Shown: positions 7,555 through 15,625 of the stretch, piece after piece | Layout: each line of letters opens with the position of its first letter | Position numbering within the stretch: the stretch's first letter is position 1 | Assembly (NCBI GenBank): GCA_964593155.1 | Contig: CAZQHE010000066.1 | Span: forward strand, 1-21,832 | From: JAJRXK01 sp964593155 | Lineage (GTDB): Bacteria > Krumholzibacteriota > Krumholzibacteriia > JAJRXK01 | Direction: 5' to 3' | Length of the DNA: 21,832 nucleotides | Notes under the pieces: model-generated | Told to the model about the DNA's origin: nothing | Database searches by the model: none | The model's input: the letters and a program-made list of their open reading frames with translations, nothing else | Translations under genes and position numbers: made by a program

Positions 7555-8925
7555 ATGATCGAGACCCTGGCCGTATTCGTCTTCGTCCTCCTCGTGGTCG
7601 TCGTGGTCCACGAGGCCGGACACTTCCTGGTGGCGAAGGCCGTCGGTGTTTACTGCAAGACCTTCTCGGTCGGATTCGGGCCCAAGTTGCTGGCCCGGCG
7701 CTTCGGCGAGACCGAGTACGCCTTCAGCGCCTTCCCCCTGGGTGGCTACGTGAAGATGGCCGGCGAAGGGGCCATGGAAGAGGTCCAGGACGCCGGCACC
7801 GGCGCTGGTCCGGACACCGACTTCGACGCCGACGGCAACCCGATTCCCGAGAACCGCTACTTTTCGAGCAAGACCACCTGGCAGCGCATGGCCATCGTCG
7901 TGGCCGGCCCGCTCATGAACCTGGTGCTGGCGCTGGTGATCGCCACGGCCGTGGTCGCCGTGCACGGCGTCACCGTGCAGCCGTTCACGGTGGTCGGCGA
8001 GGTCGAAGAGGGCACGCCCGCGGCCGAGGCCGGCCTGCAGACGGGCGACCGCGTGATCGAGGTGGCCGGCGAGGGCGTGACCGCCTGGGAGGACGTGATC
8101 GCCGGGATCGTGGAGAGCTACGAGGACAACGGCGAGCCGGTCGACGTGATCGTCGACCGCGACGGCAAGGCCATCGTGACCGCGGTCGAGCCCACGCGCA
8201 GCGAGCAGGGCACGTGGCAGATCGGCATGTGGTACGAGCCCACCAGCGTGGTGGGCAACGTCAAGCGCGACGGTCCGGCCTGGGAAGCCGGTCTGCGGCG
8301 CGGCGACCGGATCGTGTCGCTCGACGGGGTCGATGTGACGACCCACCGCGAGATCGTCGGCAAGGTCGAGGAGAGCATCGACACGCCGCTGTCGATCACC
8401 TGGGAGCGCGACGGCGAGCTCATGAGCTCCACGGTGACTCCGGTCCCGGCCGAGGTTCCGGTGTCGTTCTCCGAGATGAAGACGGTGGGCCGGATCCACT
8501 ACCAGGTGTACTCGGAGCAGCGATCGGTCGACCCGGTGCAGGCGGCCGAGATGGGCGCGCAGTGGACGTGGCGCACGGTCGAGCAGACGGCCAGCTTCCT
8601 CGGCGCCCTGGTCACCGGCCGGGCCTCGGGCGACGCCGTGAGCGGTCCCATCCGGATCGCGCAGTTCAGCGGCGAGATGGTCAAGTGGGGCTTCGACCGC
8701 CTCATGCTGTTCATCGCCATGTTCAGCGTGAACCTGTTCCTGCTGAACCTGCTGCCGATCCCCGTGCTCGACGGCGGCCACGTGGTGTTCATCGGCTACG
8801 AGATGATCATGCGGAAGCGGCCGAACGAGCGGGTGCAGGCCATGGCCACGCAGGCGGGCTTCGTGGCGCTGCTACTGCTCATGGCCTGGGTGATCACCAA
8901 GGACGTCCTGCACGTCGTGGGCTGA
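7555..8925 (+). CDS. rseP: RseP-family site-2 intramembrane zinc metalloprotease
   Basis: RseP is an inner-membrane protease that cuts transmembrane anchors such as anti-sigma factors and leftover signal peptides. The 456-residue protein has HEAGH (residues 19-23) in its first transmembrane helix. Two PDZ domains follow (about 140-205 with AGLQTGDRVIEV, and 228-300 with AGLRRGDRIVSL). The second metal-binding motif NLLPIPVLDGGH (through about 409) lies in a late membrane helix. Two PDZ domains and a length near 450 match E. coli RseP rather than the single-PDZ forms. A GAGG ribosome site lies 11 bases before the ATG. The gene follows dxr by 54 bases and closes the uppS-cdsA-dxr-rseP unit. No anti-sigma factor gene is present in this window, so its substrate is unknown. 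Confidence 0.96.
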   Translation: MIETLAVFVFVLLVVVVVHEAGHFLVAKAVGVYCKTFSVGFGPKLLARRFGETEYAFSAFPLGGYVKMAGEGAMEEVQDAGTGAGPDTDFDADGNPIPENRYFSSKTTWQRMAIVVAGPLMNLVLALVIATAVVAVHGVTVQPFTVVGEVEEGTPAAEAGLQTGDRVIEVAGEGVTAWEDVIAGIVESYEDNGEPVDVIVDRDGKAIVTAVEPTRSEQGTWQIGMWYEPTSVVGNVKRDGPAWEAGLRRGDRIVSLDGVDVTTHREIVGKVEESIDTPLSITWERDGELMSSTVTPVPAEVPVSFSEMKTVGRIHYQVYSEQRSVDPVQAAEMGAQWTWRTVEQTASFLGALVTGRASGDAVSGPIRIAQFSGEMVKWGFDRLMLFIAMFSVNLFLLNLLPIPVLDGGHVVFIGYEMIMRKRPNERVQAMATQAGFVALLLLMAWVITKDVLHVVG

Positions 8926-8956
8926 GCCGGCGATCCCGAACGCCTGGGCTCAGTCC
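8919..8956. terminator. Bidirectional hairpin between convergent rseP and lipoprotein genes
   Basis: Bases 8919-8928 pair with 8947-8956 (ten pairs, one G-T). After a two-base bulge, 8929-8932 pair with 8941-8944, leaving an eight-base loop. The result is a 14-pair stem. It contains the rseP stop codon on one arm and the lipoprotein stop codon (opposite strand) on the other, with TGA facing TGA. Neither side has a T-tract, so termination is inferred from structure and from the convergent position. Confidence 0.65.
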
Positions 8957-9306
8957 TCGACCTGCGGCGGCAGCAGCTGCTCGCGGCGCGCGACCAGGCT
9001 GTCGTGGATCGCGCTCATCACCAGGTGCCCGCGCTCGGGCTTCTCACCGAGGGACTTCAGCAGCGACGCGATCTCTTCGTCGTCGAGGAGATCGCCCAGC
9101 GACTGCCGCTTGGCCTCGGCCTCGTCGGCGTCGCGGGCGCGAGCGATGCGGACCTCGATCAGCGCGAGGACCTCGTCGACCAGGCGCTGTTCCTGCGGCT
9201 CGAGTTCGGTGGGGAAGCGGTCGCGCTCGGCGCAGCCCGTGGCGAGGAACGAGAGGCCGATGCCGAACAGCAGGAGAAGCGTGGATCTCCCGGGCGAAAG
9301 GGGCAT
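8950..9306 (-). CDS. Small helical lipoprotein of unknown function
   Basis: This 118-residue protein has a basic N-terminus, a hydrophobic stretch at residues 9-21 and a lipobox-like LATGC with Cys-25 as the lipidation site. Alanine rather than leucine at the -3 position makes the lipobox acceptable but not ideal. The remainder is highly charged and helix-prone (for example LVDEVLALIEVRIARARDADEAEAKR), ending in a short acidic tail. No named family is recognised. A GAGG ribosome site five bases before the ATG supports the start. The gene lies antiparallel between rseP and the Omp85 gene: it converges on rseP through a shared hairpin and diverges from the Omp85 gene across a 106-base promoter region. 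A role in outer-membrane assembly is possible from context only. Confidence 0.72.
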   Translation of the reverse strand: MPLSPGRSTLLLLFGIGLSFLATGCAERDRFPTELEPQEQRLVDEVLALIEVRIARARDADEAEAKRQSLGDLLDDEEIASLLKSLGEKPERGHLVMSAIHDSLVARREQLLPPQVED

Positions 9307-9335
9307 GCGGACCTCACGGGGGCACGGTTTCCTCG

Positions 9336-9364
9336 TTGTCGAGCGGGCGCGGGAAACCTATAAC
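9336..9364 (+). promoter_or_regulatory. Candidate promoter for the Omp85-tamB unit
   Basis: TTGTCG at 9336-9341 and TATAAC at 9359-9364 are separated by exactly 17 bases and match sigma-70 hexamers at four and five of six positions. The element lies about 49 bases before the Omp85 start, in the divergent gap shared with the small lipoprotein gene. The TATA core is the most AT-rich spot of this region, which strengthens the call. Confidence 0.5.
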
Positions 9365-9412
9365 AGACCCTGGCCCCTGTCGACTCGACCCCAACCGGGA
9401 GCTGCCGGGCGT

Positions 9413-11467
9413 ATGGACCGCAGCCGCGCCTGGGCGCGTCGGGCCATGTTGGCGGGCCTGTTGTTCCTCGTGACCGTCGGTGCGACGGCCCCGGTCGCCC
9501 GTGCCGACGACGAGCTGGACTACGGTCTCGACGAACGCCGTCTGCGTCAGCTCGAGTTCGTGGGCGTCGAGTTCTTCGACGAGTCGCGGCTCCGCGCGCA
9601 GCTCGGCCTGATCGGCGCCCCCTGGTACTTGCCCTTCCGTGATCCCCGCTACCGCCTGGATCGTCTGGAACAGGGGGTCGAGGCGATCCGCGGGCTGTAC
9701 CGCCGCGAGGGTTTCCACGAGGTCCGGGTGCGTCTCGACGTCGTCGAGAGCGACGCCGATCGCGGCGACGTGGTGCGGATCACCGTCGACGAGGGGCCGC
9801 GCGTGCTCATCGACGAGATCGAGTTCGTCGATCCCCAGCCCCTGAGCGAGGAGAGCCTGCGCGCGCTGCTGCGCTACCGCGAGGGCGGTCCGGCGCCGGC
9901 CCGCGCCTCGGACCTGGGCAACGACATCTACCGCATCCTCGACGCCTACCTCGCCCGCGGCCACCTCGGCGCCCGCGTGCGCGAGGACCTGGTGCGGGGC
10001 GACTCGACCGTCACCGTGCGCTACTCGATCCGTTCGGGCCCGGTGTACGACGTCCGCGAGATCGAGATCGAGGGCACCGATCGCGTGCGCGAGGAATTCG
10101 TCCGCCGCGAGCTGTTGATCGAGCCCGGCCAGCAGTTCGACGCCGATCGTGTGGCCCGCACCGAGATCCGCTTGCTCGACACGGGTTGGTTCCGCGACGT
10201 CTCGTTCGAGCCCGTGGCCCTCGACACGACCGAGGCCGAGGCCACGCTCCGCGTGCGCACCGTCGAGCGGCCCACCGGCTTCTGGGAGCTCGGTCTGGGC
10301 ACGGGAACCGAGGACCGGGTGCGCCTGAGCGGCGCGTGGGGCGACCGCAACGTGTGGGGCAGTGGCAAGGGGCTCACGCTGCGCGGCCGCGTCCTCGCCA
10401 CGATCGACGGCTCGGTCGAGGACCCGGACGAGCAGGACCTGTTCATCGACCACGAGGAAGAACTCCTGTACCGGCACCCGCACGTGCTGGGAACGCGCTA
10501 CACCGGAAACGCGAACCTGTTCTTCCGGGTGGAGTCGCGTCCTCGCTCGGCGCTGGAGCTCGAGCGGACGGGTCTGTTGGTGAACACGGCGCTGGTGAAC
10601 CGACGTCGGTCCACCGTCGAGGTCGAGTTCGGGATCCAGCGCACGGTCAAGAACACCCTCAGTGACGCCATCGAGTTCGACAACGGACGGGCCCTGACGC
10701 GATCCCTCACACTGGTCGCCACCCGCGACACGCGGGACGACCTGTTCTCGCCGCGACGGGGCACGCTCCGTCAGCTGCTGCTGCAGACGGCCGGAGGCCC
10801 GGTGCTGCGCGGCGACAACGACTTCAACAAGGCCCTCGCCAGCGTGGTGACCCTCGTTCCGCTGCCGTTCGGTGCGGTGCTGGCGACCCGTGCGCAGGCG
10901 GGCTGGGTGCAGGCCTGGTCGGAGTCGGCCGACGAATCGGGTGCCGAAGGTGGAGTCCCGCTCGAGGACCGCTTCTTCGCCGGTGGCAGCAGCTCGGTCC
11001 GTGGATACCGCCAGAACTCCCTCGGGCCGCGGCTCGAGGCCGACGACGAGGCCCTGCAGGAGGTCCGCGACCCACGGTTCCTCGCCGACCGGCTGAGCGC
11101 CGGGGGCAACGCCCTGCTGCTGCTCAATGCCGAGTTGCGCTTCGGCCTACCGTTCCTGTCGCGCTTCGGTTTCGACGGAACCGTGTTCTTCGACGCGGGC
11201 AACGTGTGGGCGAACTGGGACGAATTCCGGATCCACGAAGTGGCCCTGGCCGGCGACGTGACCGGCGACCGCGCCGAGAGGGTCCTGCGCACGAGCTTCG
11301 GCTTCGGCCTGCAATACCGCACCGTGGTGGGTCCGCTGCGGCTGGACTACGGCATCCCGCTGCGGCGCGGACGCTTCGAGTCGACCGACCCGGAGACCGG
11401 TGCGACCACCGACGTCGACAGCGATCCGTCCCAGGTCTGGCACTTGTCGCTCGGTCACGCGTTCTGA
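9413..11467 (+). CDS. Omp85-family outer-membrane protein with three POTRA domains (TamA/BamA-like)
   Basis: This 684-residue protein has a signal peptide (hydrophobic residues 12-22, cleavage near Ala-31). Three POTRA-like repeats follow (about 44-128, 131-211, 213-285), each with the pattern of strand, helix with tyrosine or leucine, and GPRVLIDEIEF- or GPVYDVREIEI-type strands. The C-terminal beta-barrel starts near 288 and carries the diagnostic GGSSSVRGYR (VRGY 529-532). It ends in HAF, a terminal aromatic residue used for barrel recognition. Omp85 proteins insert other barrels into the outer membrane. Three POTRAs and the adjacent tamB point to TamA. The position after uppS-cdsA-dxr-rseP is where many bacteria keep bamA, so a shortened BamA cannot be excluded. 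The ATG at 9413 has GGGAG 11 bases before it; ATG 9446 is an alternative. Confidence 0.92.
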   Translation: MDRSRAWARRAMLAGLLFLVTVGATAPVARADDELDYGLDERRLRQLEFVGVEFFDESRLRAQLGLIGAPWYLPFRDPRYRLDRLEQGVEAIRGLYRREGFHEVRVRLDVVESDADRGDVVRITVDEGPRVLIDEIEFVDPQPLSEESLRALLRYREGGPAPARASDLGNDIYRILDAYLARGHLGARVREDLVRGDSTVTVRYSIRSGPVYDVREIEIEGTDRVREEFVRRELLIEPGQQFDADRVARTEIRLLDTGWFRDVSFEPVALDTTEAEATLRVRTVERPTGFWELGLGTGTEDRVRLSGAWGDRNVWGSGKGLTLRGRVLATIDGSVEDPDEQDLFIDHEEELLYRHPHVLGTRYTGNANLFFRVESRPRSALELERTGLLVNTALVNRRRSTVEVEFGIQRTVKNTLSDAIEFDNGRALTRSLTLVATRDTRDDLFSPRRGTLRQLLLQTAGGPVLRGDNDFNKALASVVTLVPLPFGAVLATRAQAGWVQAWSESADESGAEGGVPLEDRFFAGGSSSVRGYRQNSLGPRLEADDEALQEVRDPRFLADRLSAGGNALLLLNAELRFGLPFLSRFGFDGTVFFDAGNVWANWDEFRIHEVALAGDVTGDRAERVLRTSFGFGLQYRTVVGPLRLDYGIPLRRGRFESTDPETGATTDVDSDPSQVWHLSLGHAF

Positions 11468-11472
11468 TCCAC

Positions 11473-14400
11473 ATGGTCTGGTTGAAGCGCACTCGTCTCA
11501 CCCTGCTGATCGGCCTGTTGGTGGCCGGGGCGGCGCTGGCCTGGCTGGCGGCACACCCGCAGCTGTACGCCGGACAGCTCGGGCGGTTGGTGACGCGCAA
11601 CCTGCTGCAGGACACCGGCGCCACGCTCAGCTTCGCCGACCTCCGCGGCAACCCGCTCGAGGGGATGACCTTCTACGAGGTCGTGCTCGTGCGCAGCGGC
11701 GCGCGCGGGGAGTTCCTGTACGTCGGCGCCGACAGCCTGCAGGTCTCGTACGACCCGCGCGTGCTCCTGCGCGGCGACCCCGTCCTGCGCGAGCTCGCCG
11801 TGGGCGGGGCGCAGGTCGTGGTCCGCGGCCGCGAGGAGTCACCGGAGTCGGAGACCGAGGACGAGGTCCATCCGTGGACCACCATCGATGCCCTTCCGCG
11901 CTTCGACGTGGGCCGGGTGCGCCTCGACCAGGTGGGCCTCGAGGTCACCGCGGCCGACGGGAGCGTCGTGTCGCAGGTCCGCGACGTCCACGCGGAACTC
12001 TCGGCCCGTTCCGACGGATCCGCGCTGTCGGGAACCGTGCATTCGCTGCGCGGGCACTGGCCCACCCAGGGGATCCGCGTGCACGCCGCCCACGGGGGCG
12101 CGGCCTTCGAGCCCCCGGCGCTGCGCTGCGAGGACTTCCACGTGGAGATGGACTCCACGCGTGCCACCGTGGACCTGTCTCTCGCCTTCGACACCGCCGG
12201 CGACGCCGACTTGTCGGTGGTGGGCGAGGCCGAGGACTTCCTGCTGTCCGAACTCATGCGCCTGATCGTGCAGGACGACGCCGACGTTCCGCGCCTGCGC
12301 CTGCAGGGCGAGGCCGACGTGCGCCTGCGCGACGACCGCTTGCGGATCGTCGGCAGCGGACGGGGCTGGCTCGACGACGCGCCCGTGGCCGCCCGCCGCT
12401 TCGTCGGGGTGATCGAGGAGGACCGATTCGTCTTCGAGGACGTCGACGGGAGCTACCGATCGGTCGACGGCACCGCCCGGGGCGCACTGCTCACCGATCG
12501 CGACCCGCCGCGGCTGCAGCTGCGCGGCGACGTCGGTGGCGTCGATCTGTCCGATCCCTGGACGGGCGAGGATCTCGGGTGGCCGCGCAGTGATCTGGCC
12601 ACCACGGCCGACTTCCGTCTGGACATCGCCGACGAGGACACCGCCGTCGAGATCGCGGCCGAGGACCTGCGCGGCGAGGTCGCCGGGCTTCCGGTGGCCG
12701 ATGGCCGGGTGAGGATCCGCTATTCGGCGGCCGAGGGTCTGCAGGTCGACGAGGCCGTCGTCGTCTCGCAGGGCGCGCGGCTCGAGGCAAGCGGCTCGGT
12801 GTCGCCCGACGAGATGGTCGACCTCTTCGTGCACGGCGAGGCCGCCTCGGTCGACGCGTGGGCGCGCGAGGTCGGACTGCCGGTCACCGGACAGCGGTTC
12901 GTGGGGAGCGGCCGTCTGATCGGTCCTGTCGAGTCGCTGATGCTCGACGTGGCCGGCAAGATCGATGCTGCGCAATGGGGAGCCCTGGAGGCCGAGGGCG
13001 GGAGCGTGTGGGTCCGGATTCCCGCCGTCGACGCGCCCGATCGTCTGCAGGCCGGCCTCGAGGCTTCGAAGCTGCGCGCCGCGGGCACCGAGCTGGGCGA
13101 ACTGGAGTCCGTTCTCGACCGCGACGGCGCGGTCAACAGGATTCCCCGGCTGGAACTCAGCGTTTCCGACAGCACGTTGCGGCTGGCGGGACGGGTGATC
13201 GAAGAGCCCGACGGAGAGACCTTCCGGGTGGAGGTCGACAGCATGGAGGCCGACCTCGGCGGTGAGATCTGGTCGCTGGCCGAACCGGNNNNNNNNNNCG
13301 AGACCGGTTTCGAGACGGCGGGCATCGAGCTGACCAGCGCCACGGGCCGTTTCCGCTTCGGCGGTCGCGCCGAGCGGGGAGAGGCACTGGACCTGGGCCT
13401 GCAGGTGCTCGACGGCGATCTGTCGATCCTCGACCGCCTGGGTCTGGTCGACGGAATCGGGGGCGCGGTCCGGGGCGAACTCCGCCTGACCGGGACGAAC
13501 GAGTTTCCCGAGGTCGAGGCCGAGGTCGCCGTCGACAGCCTGCGCCTGGCCGGACGCCGGATCGCCGCCGTCGAACTCCGGGGGAGCGCTCGCGGGCGCG
13601 ACGTCCGCATCGACGACCTGCGCGTCCGGTCGCGCGAGGGCGAAGCCCACGTGGAGGGCGCGATCGCCCTGCCCTTCGACCGTTGGCTCGCCTGGCTCGA
13701 GGAGAACCCCGGCGACGTGGCGGTCCTGTGGAACGAGGCCGACCTCGACGTGCGCGTCGACAGCCGGCGCCTGGACCTGGGCCACTGGTTGGATCCGGAC
13801 GCGGGGGGCGGCAGCCTCGGCCGCTCCGACGTCGACCTGACCCTGGCCGGGCCGACGGTCGAACCCCGCATCGAGGGCACCGTCGAAGTGGTCGACTTCC
13901 CGGCCGAACCCTTCGTCCTGCCCTGGATGCAGGGAAGGGTGGTCGTCGACTCCACGGGAACGCGGGTCACCGACGGGCGCGTCGACCTCGGCGGACCCGA
14001 CGCGATGGTGACGGCACACCTTCCGGTGTACGTGTCGCTGACCGGGCCCAGCCGCTACGAACCCGACGAGGGTCTGGACCTGACGATCGACAGCGGACCG
14101 AACCTCGATCTGTCGACCCTCGACGCCCTCTGGCCGCAGGTCCGCTCGATCTCCGGCCGCGGTCGCCTGACGCTGCGCGCCCGCGGCCATCCCGACCGCC
14201 CCGAACTCGCCGGCGACCTGGTGATCCGCAACGGCTCGTTCGCGCTCGAGGGCTGGTCGGAGGAATTGCGCGAGGTCGAGGTCGACGGCGACCTGCAGGG
14301 CCGGCGCCTGCGCCTGGAACGGCTCGAGGCCCGCGAGGGACTCAACGGCCGGATCCGGGGCACGGGCGAGGTGGTCTTCGACGGCCTGCTGCCCGACGAC

Positions 14401-15390
14401 GTCACCCTGGACCTGGACGCCGAGCGGGTCCTGATCGCCACGGTGCCCTTCCTGCGGGCCATCGGCACCAGCGACGACCTGAGGCTGACCATCGAGCGCC
14501 CCGCCCCCGACTCGCCACGGGCGCCGAAGATCACGGGGACCGTGGTGGTGGACAAGGCCATCTACACGGGCGAATTCGCGGCGGCGACCGAGGGCGAGCC
14601 CGATCCGGCGCTGCTGCCCACGCGCGCTCCCGACTGGTTGGCCGACCTGCGGATCCGGGCCCAGGACCAGGTCCGGATCAGCAACCAGAGCGCGGAACTG
14701 CGGGTGGCCGGAGACGTCTCGCTGATCCGGGACCTCGAGGGACTGCGCCTGCGCGGCGAGGTCCAGATCCCGCAGGGGCAGGTGCCGCTGTTCAACAACG
14801 ACTTCACGATCACCGAGGGGGCGCTGGACTTCTCGCGGCGGCCGGTCGAGCCCGAGGTCGACATCCGGGCCGAGACCGAGGTGCCGATCTCCGATCCCAC
14901 GGGCCAGTTCGGTCGCGAGCTGGAACGGATCACGGTGCATCTCACCGGAACCTTCGCGCGTCCGGACGTGCGGTTCGAGAGCGAGAGCGGCCTCGACGAG
15001 ACCTCGATCCTGCGGCTGCTGGCCGGTTTCGGGTCGGCCGGCACCTCGACCGGAGCCACCGGCCTGGGCGACGTGGGACTGCGGGCGGGGCTGAACTTCC
15101 TCGAGCGGGCCCTGGCCAATCGCATCCGGGGGGTCGACACGATCGATATCGAAACCGAGGAGGCGGGACTCGCCGACATGCAGAGCACCCGCATCGCGGT
15201 GGGCAAGTACCTGTCGCAGAGCCTGTATCTGCGGTTCAGCCAGGGACTGTCGGTCACCGAGCGGGATCTCTTCGTCGAGTACCAGATCACCCGGCGCACT
15301 CTCTTCACCAGCGAGCTCAAGCGGCGCCTGCGCGAGACCGGTGCCGAGAACGAGTTCAACGTCGATCTGAAGTTCCGGGTGAAGTACTGA
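11473..15390 (+). CDS. tamB: Translocation/assembly module TamB (DUF490) family protein
   Basis: This is a 1305-residue protein with one N-terminal membrane anchor (residues 8-24) and then a very long beta-rich, low-helix region of repeating strands, typical of AsmA/TamB-like lipid-transfer proteins. The C-terminal third holds the DUF490/TamB domain, including RISNQSAELRVAGDVSLI, LFNNDFTITEGALDFSRRP and the closing strand NEFNVDLKFRVKY. TamB spans the periplasm, works with the outer-membrane Omp85 partner TamA, and is also implicated in phospholipid transport. The ATG at 11473 lies five bases after the Omp85 stop, so the two are coupled. The ten Ns at 13289-13298 fall inside residues 606-609; the frame stays open in register on both sides, so the gene is intact unless the true gap length shifts it. 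The length is close to typical TamB. Confidence 0.93.
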   Translation: MVWLKRTRLTLLIGLLVAGAALAWLAAHPQLYAGQLGRLVTRNLLQDTGATLSFADLRGNPLEGMTFYEVVLVRSGARGEFLYVGADSLQVSYDPRVLLRGDPVLRELAVGGAQVVVRGREESPESETEDEVHPWTTIDALPRFDVGRVRLDQVGLEVTAADGSVVSQVRDVHAELSARSDGSALSGTVHSLRGHWPTQGIRVHAAHGGAAFEPPALRCEDFHVEMDSTRATVDLSLAFDTAGDADLSVVGEAEDFLLSELMRLIVQDDADVPRLRLQGEADVRLRDDRLRIVGSGRGWLDDAPVAARRFVGVIEEDRFVFEDVDGSYRSVDGTARGALLTDRDPPRLQLRGDVGGVDLSDPWTGEDLGWPRSDLATTADFRLDIADEDTAVEIAAEDLRGEVAGLPVADGRVRIRYSAAEGLQVDEAVVVSQGARLEASGSVSPDEMVDLFVHGEAASVDAWAREVGLPVTGQRFVGSGRLIGPVESLMLDVAGKIDAAQWGALEAEGGSVWVRIPAVDAPDRLQAGLEASKLRAAGTELGELESVLDRDGAVNRIPRLELSVSDSTLRLAGRVIEEPDGETFRVEVDSMEADLGGEIWSLAEPXXXXETGFETAGIELTSATGRFRFGGRAERGEALDLGLQVLDGDLSILDRLGLVDGIGGAVRGELRLTGTNEFPEVEAEVAVDSLRLAGRRIAAVELRGSARGRDVRIDDLRVRSREGEAHVEGAIALPFDRWLAWLEENPGDVAVLWNEADLDVRVDSRRLDLGHWLDPDAGGGSLGRSDVDLTLAGPTVEPRIEGTVEVVDFPAEPFVLPWMQGRVVVDSTGTRVTDGRVDLGGPDAMVTAHLPVYVSLTGPSRYEPDEGLDLTIDSGPNLDLSTLDALWPQVRSISGRGRLTLRARGHPDRPELAGDLVIRNGSFALEGWSEELREVEVDGDLQGRRLRLERLEAREGLNGRIRGTGEVVFDGLLPDDVTLDLDAERVLIATVPFLRAIGTSDDLRLTIERPAPDSPRAPKITGTVVVDKAIYTGEFAAATEGEPDPALLPTRAPDWLADLRIRAQDQVRISNQSAELRVAGDVSLIRDLEGLRLRGEVQIPQGQVPLFNNDFTITEGALDFSRRPVEPEVDIRAETEVPISDPTGQFGRELERITVHLTGTFARPDVRFESESGLDETSILRLLAGFGSAGTSTGATGLGDVGLRAGLNFLERALANRIRGVDTIDIETEEAGLADMQSTRIAVGKYLSQSLYLRFSQGLSVTERDLFVEYQITRRTLFTSELKRRLRETGAENEFNVDLKFRVKY
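13289..13298. other. Assembly gap (ten Ns) inside tamB
   Basis: Ten undetermined bases interrupt tamB. The reading frame continues in the same register on both sides, so the true gap is probably ten bases plus or minus a multiple of three. The flanks form an imperfect inverted repeat (CGAACCGG before, CCGGTTTCG after), a possible reason for poor assembly. Confidence 0.97.
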
Positions 15391-15401
15391 TCGTGTCCGG
15401 T

Positions 15402-15437
15402 GGTGGACCATCGGTCCTCGCGGGACCGAGGTCCGCC
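15402..15437 (+). terminator. Long hairpin downstream of tamB, probable terminator
   Basis: Bases 15402-15409 pair with 15430-15437 (one G-T) and 15411-15417 pair with 15423-15429, giving 15 pairs with a single bulged A at 15410 and a five-base TCGCG loop. The hairpin begins 11 bases after the tamB stop and precedes the candidate promoter of the next gene. No T-tract follows, so it could be a Rho-assisted terminator or an mRNA-stabilising 3' structure. Confidence 0.62.
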
Positions 15438-15470
15438 GGTCCCGGAAACGTGAAAGATACGGAGGGCGGT

Positions 15471-15500
15471 TTGACCTGCTTTTCGCCGCTACCGTATCCT
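15471..15500 (+). promoter_or_regulatory. Candidate promoter for the protease-propeller-barrel gene
   Basis: TTGACC at 15471-15476 (five of six) and TATCCT at 15495-15500 (four of six) are separated by 18 bases. They lie in the 235-base gap after tamB, about 125 bases before the start codon. The rest of the gap shows a hairpin at its left end and no reading frame with family features. Confidence 0.5.
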
Positions 15501-15625
15501 TGGAACGGAACCGTGGTCTTCGCCCCGACCACGCGCCGTCCGGACGGGATCGGAACCGGACGACGGCTGAGTCCCGGCCCCTCGCGATTCGGCTGCCACG
15601 ACACCCCCGACCAGGGATCGCGATC

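Noticed and set aside
13289..13298. Frameshift or pseudogene in tamB
   Set aside because: The frame is open and in register on both sides of the Ns, and the flanking sequence is typical TamB.
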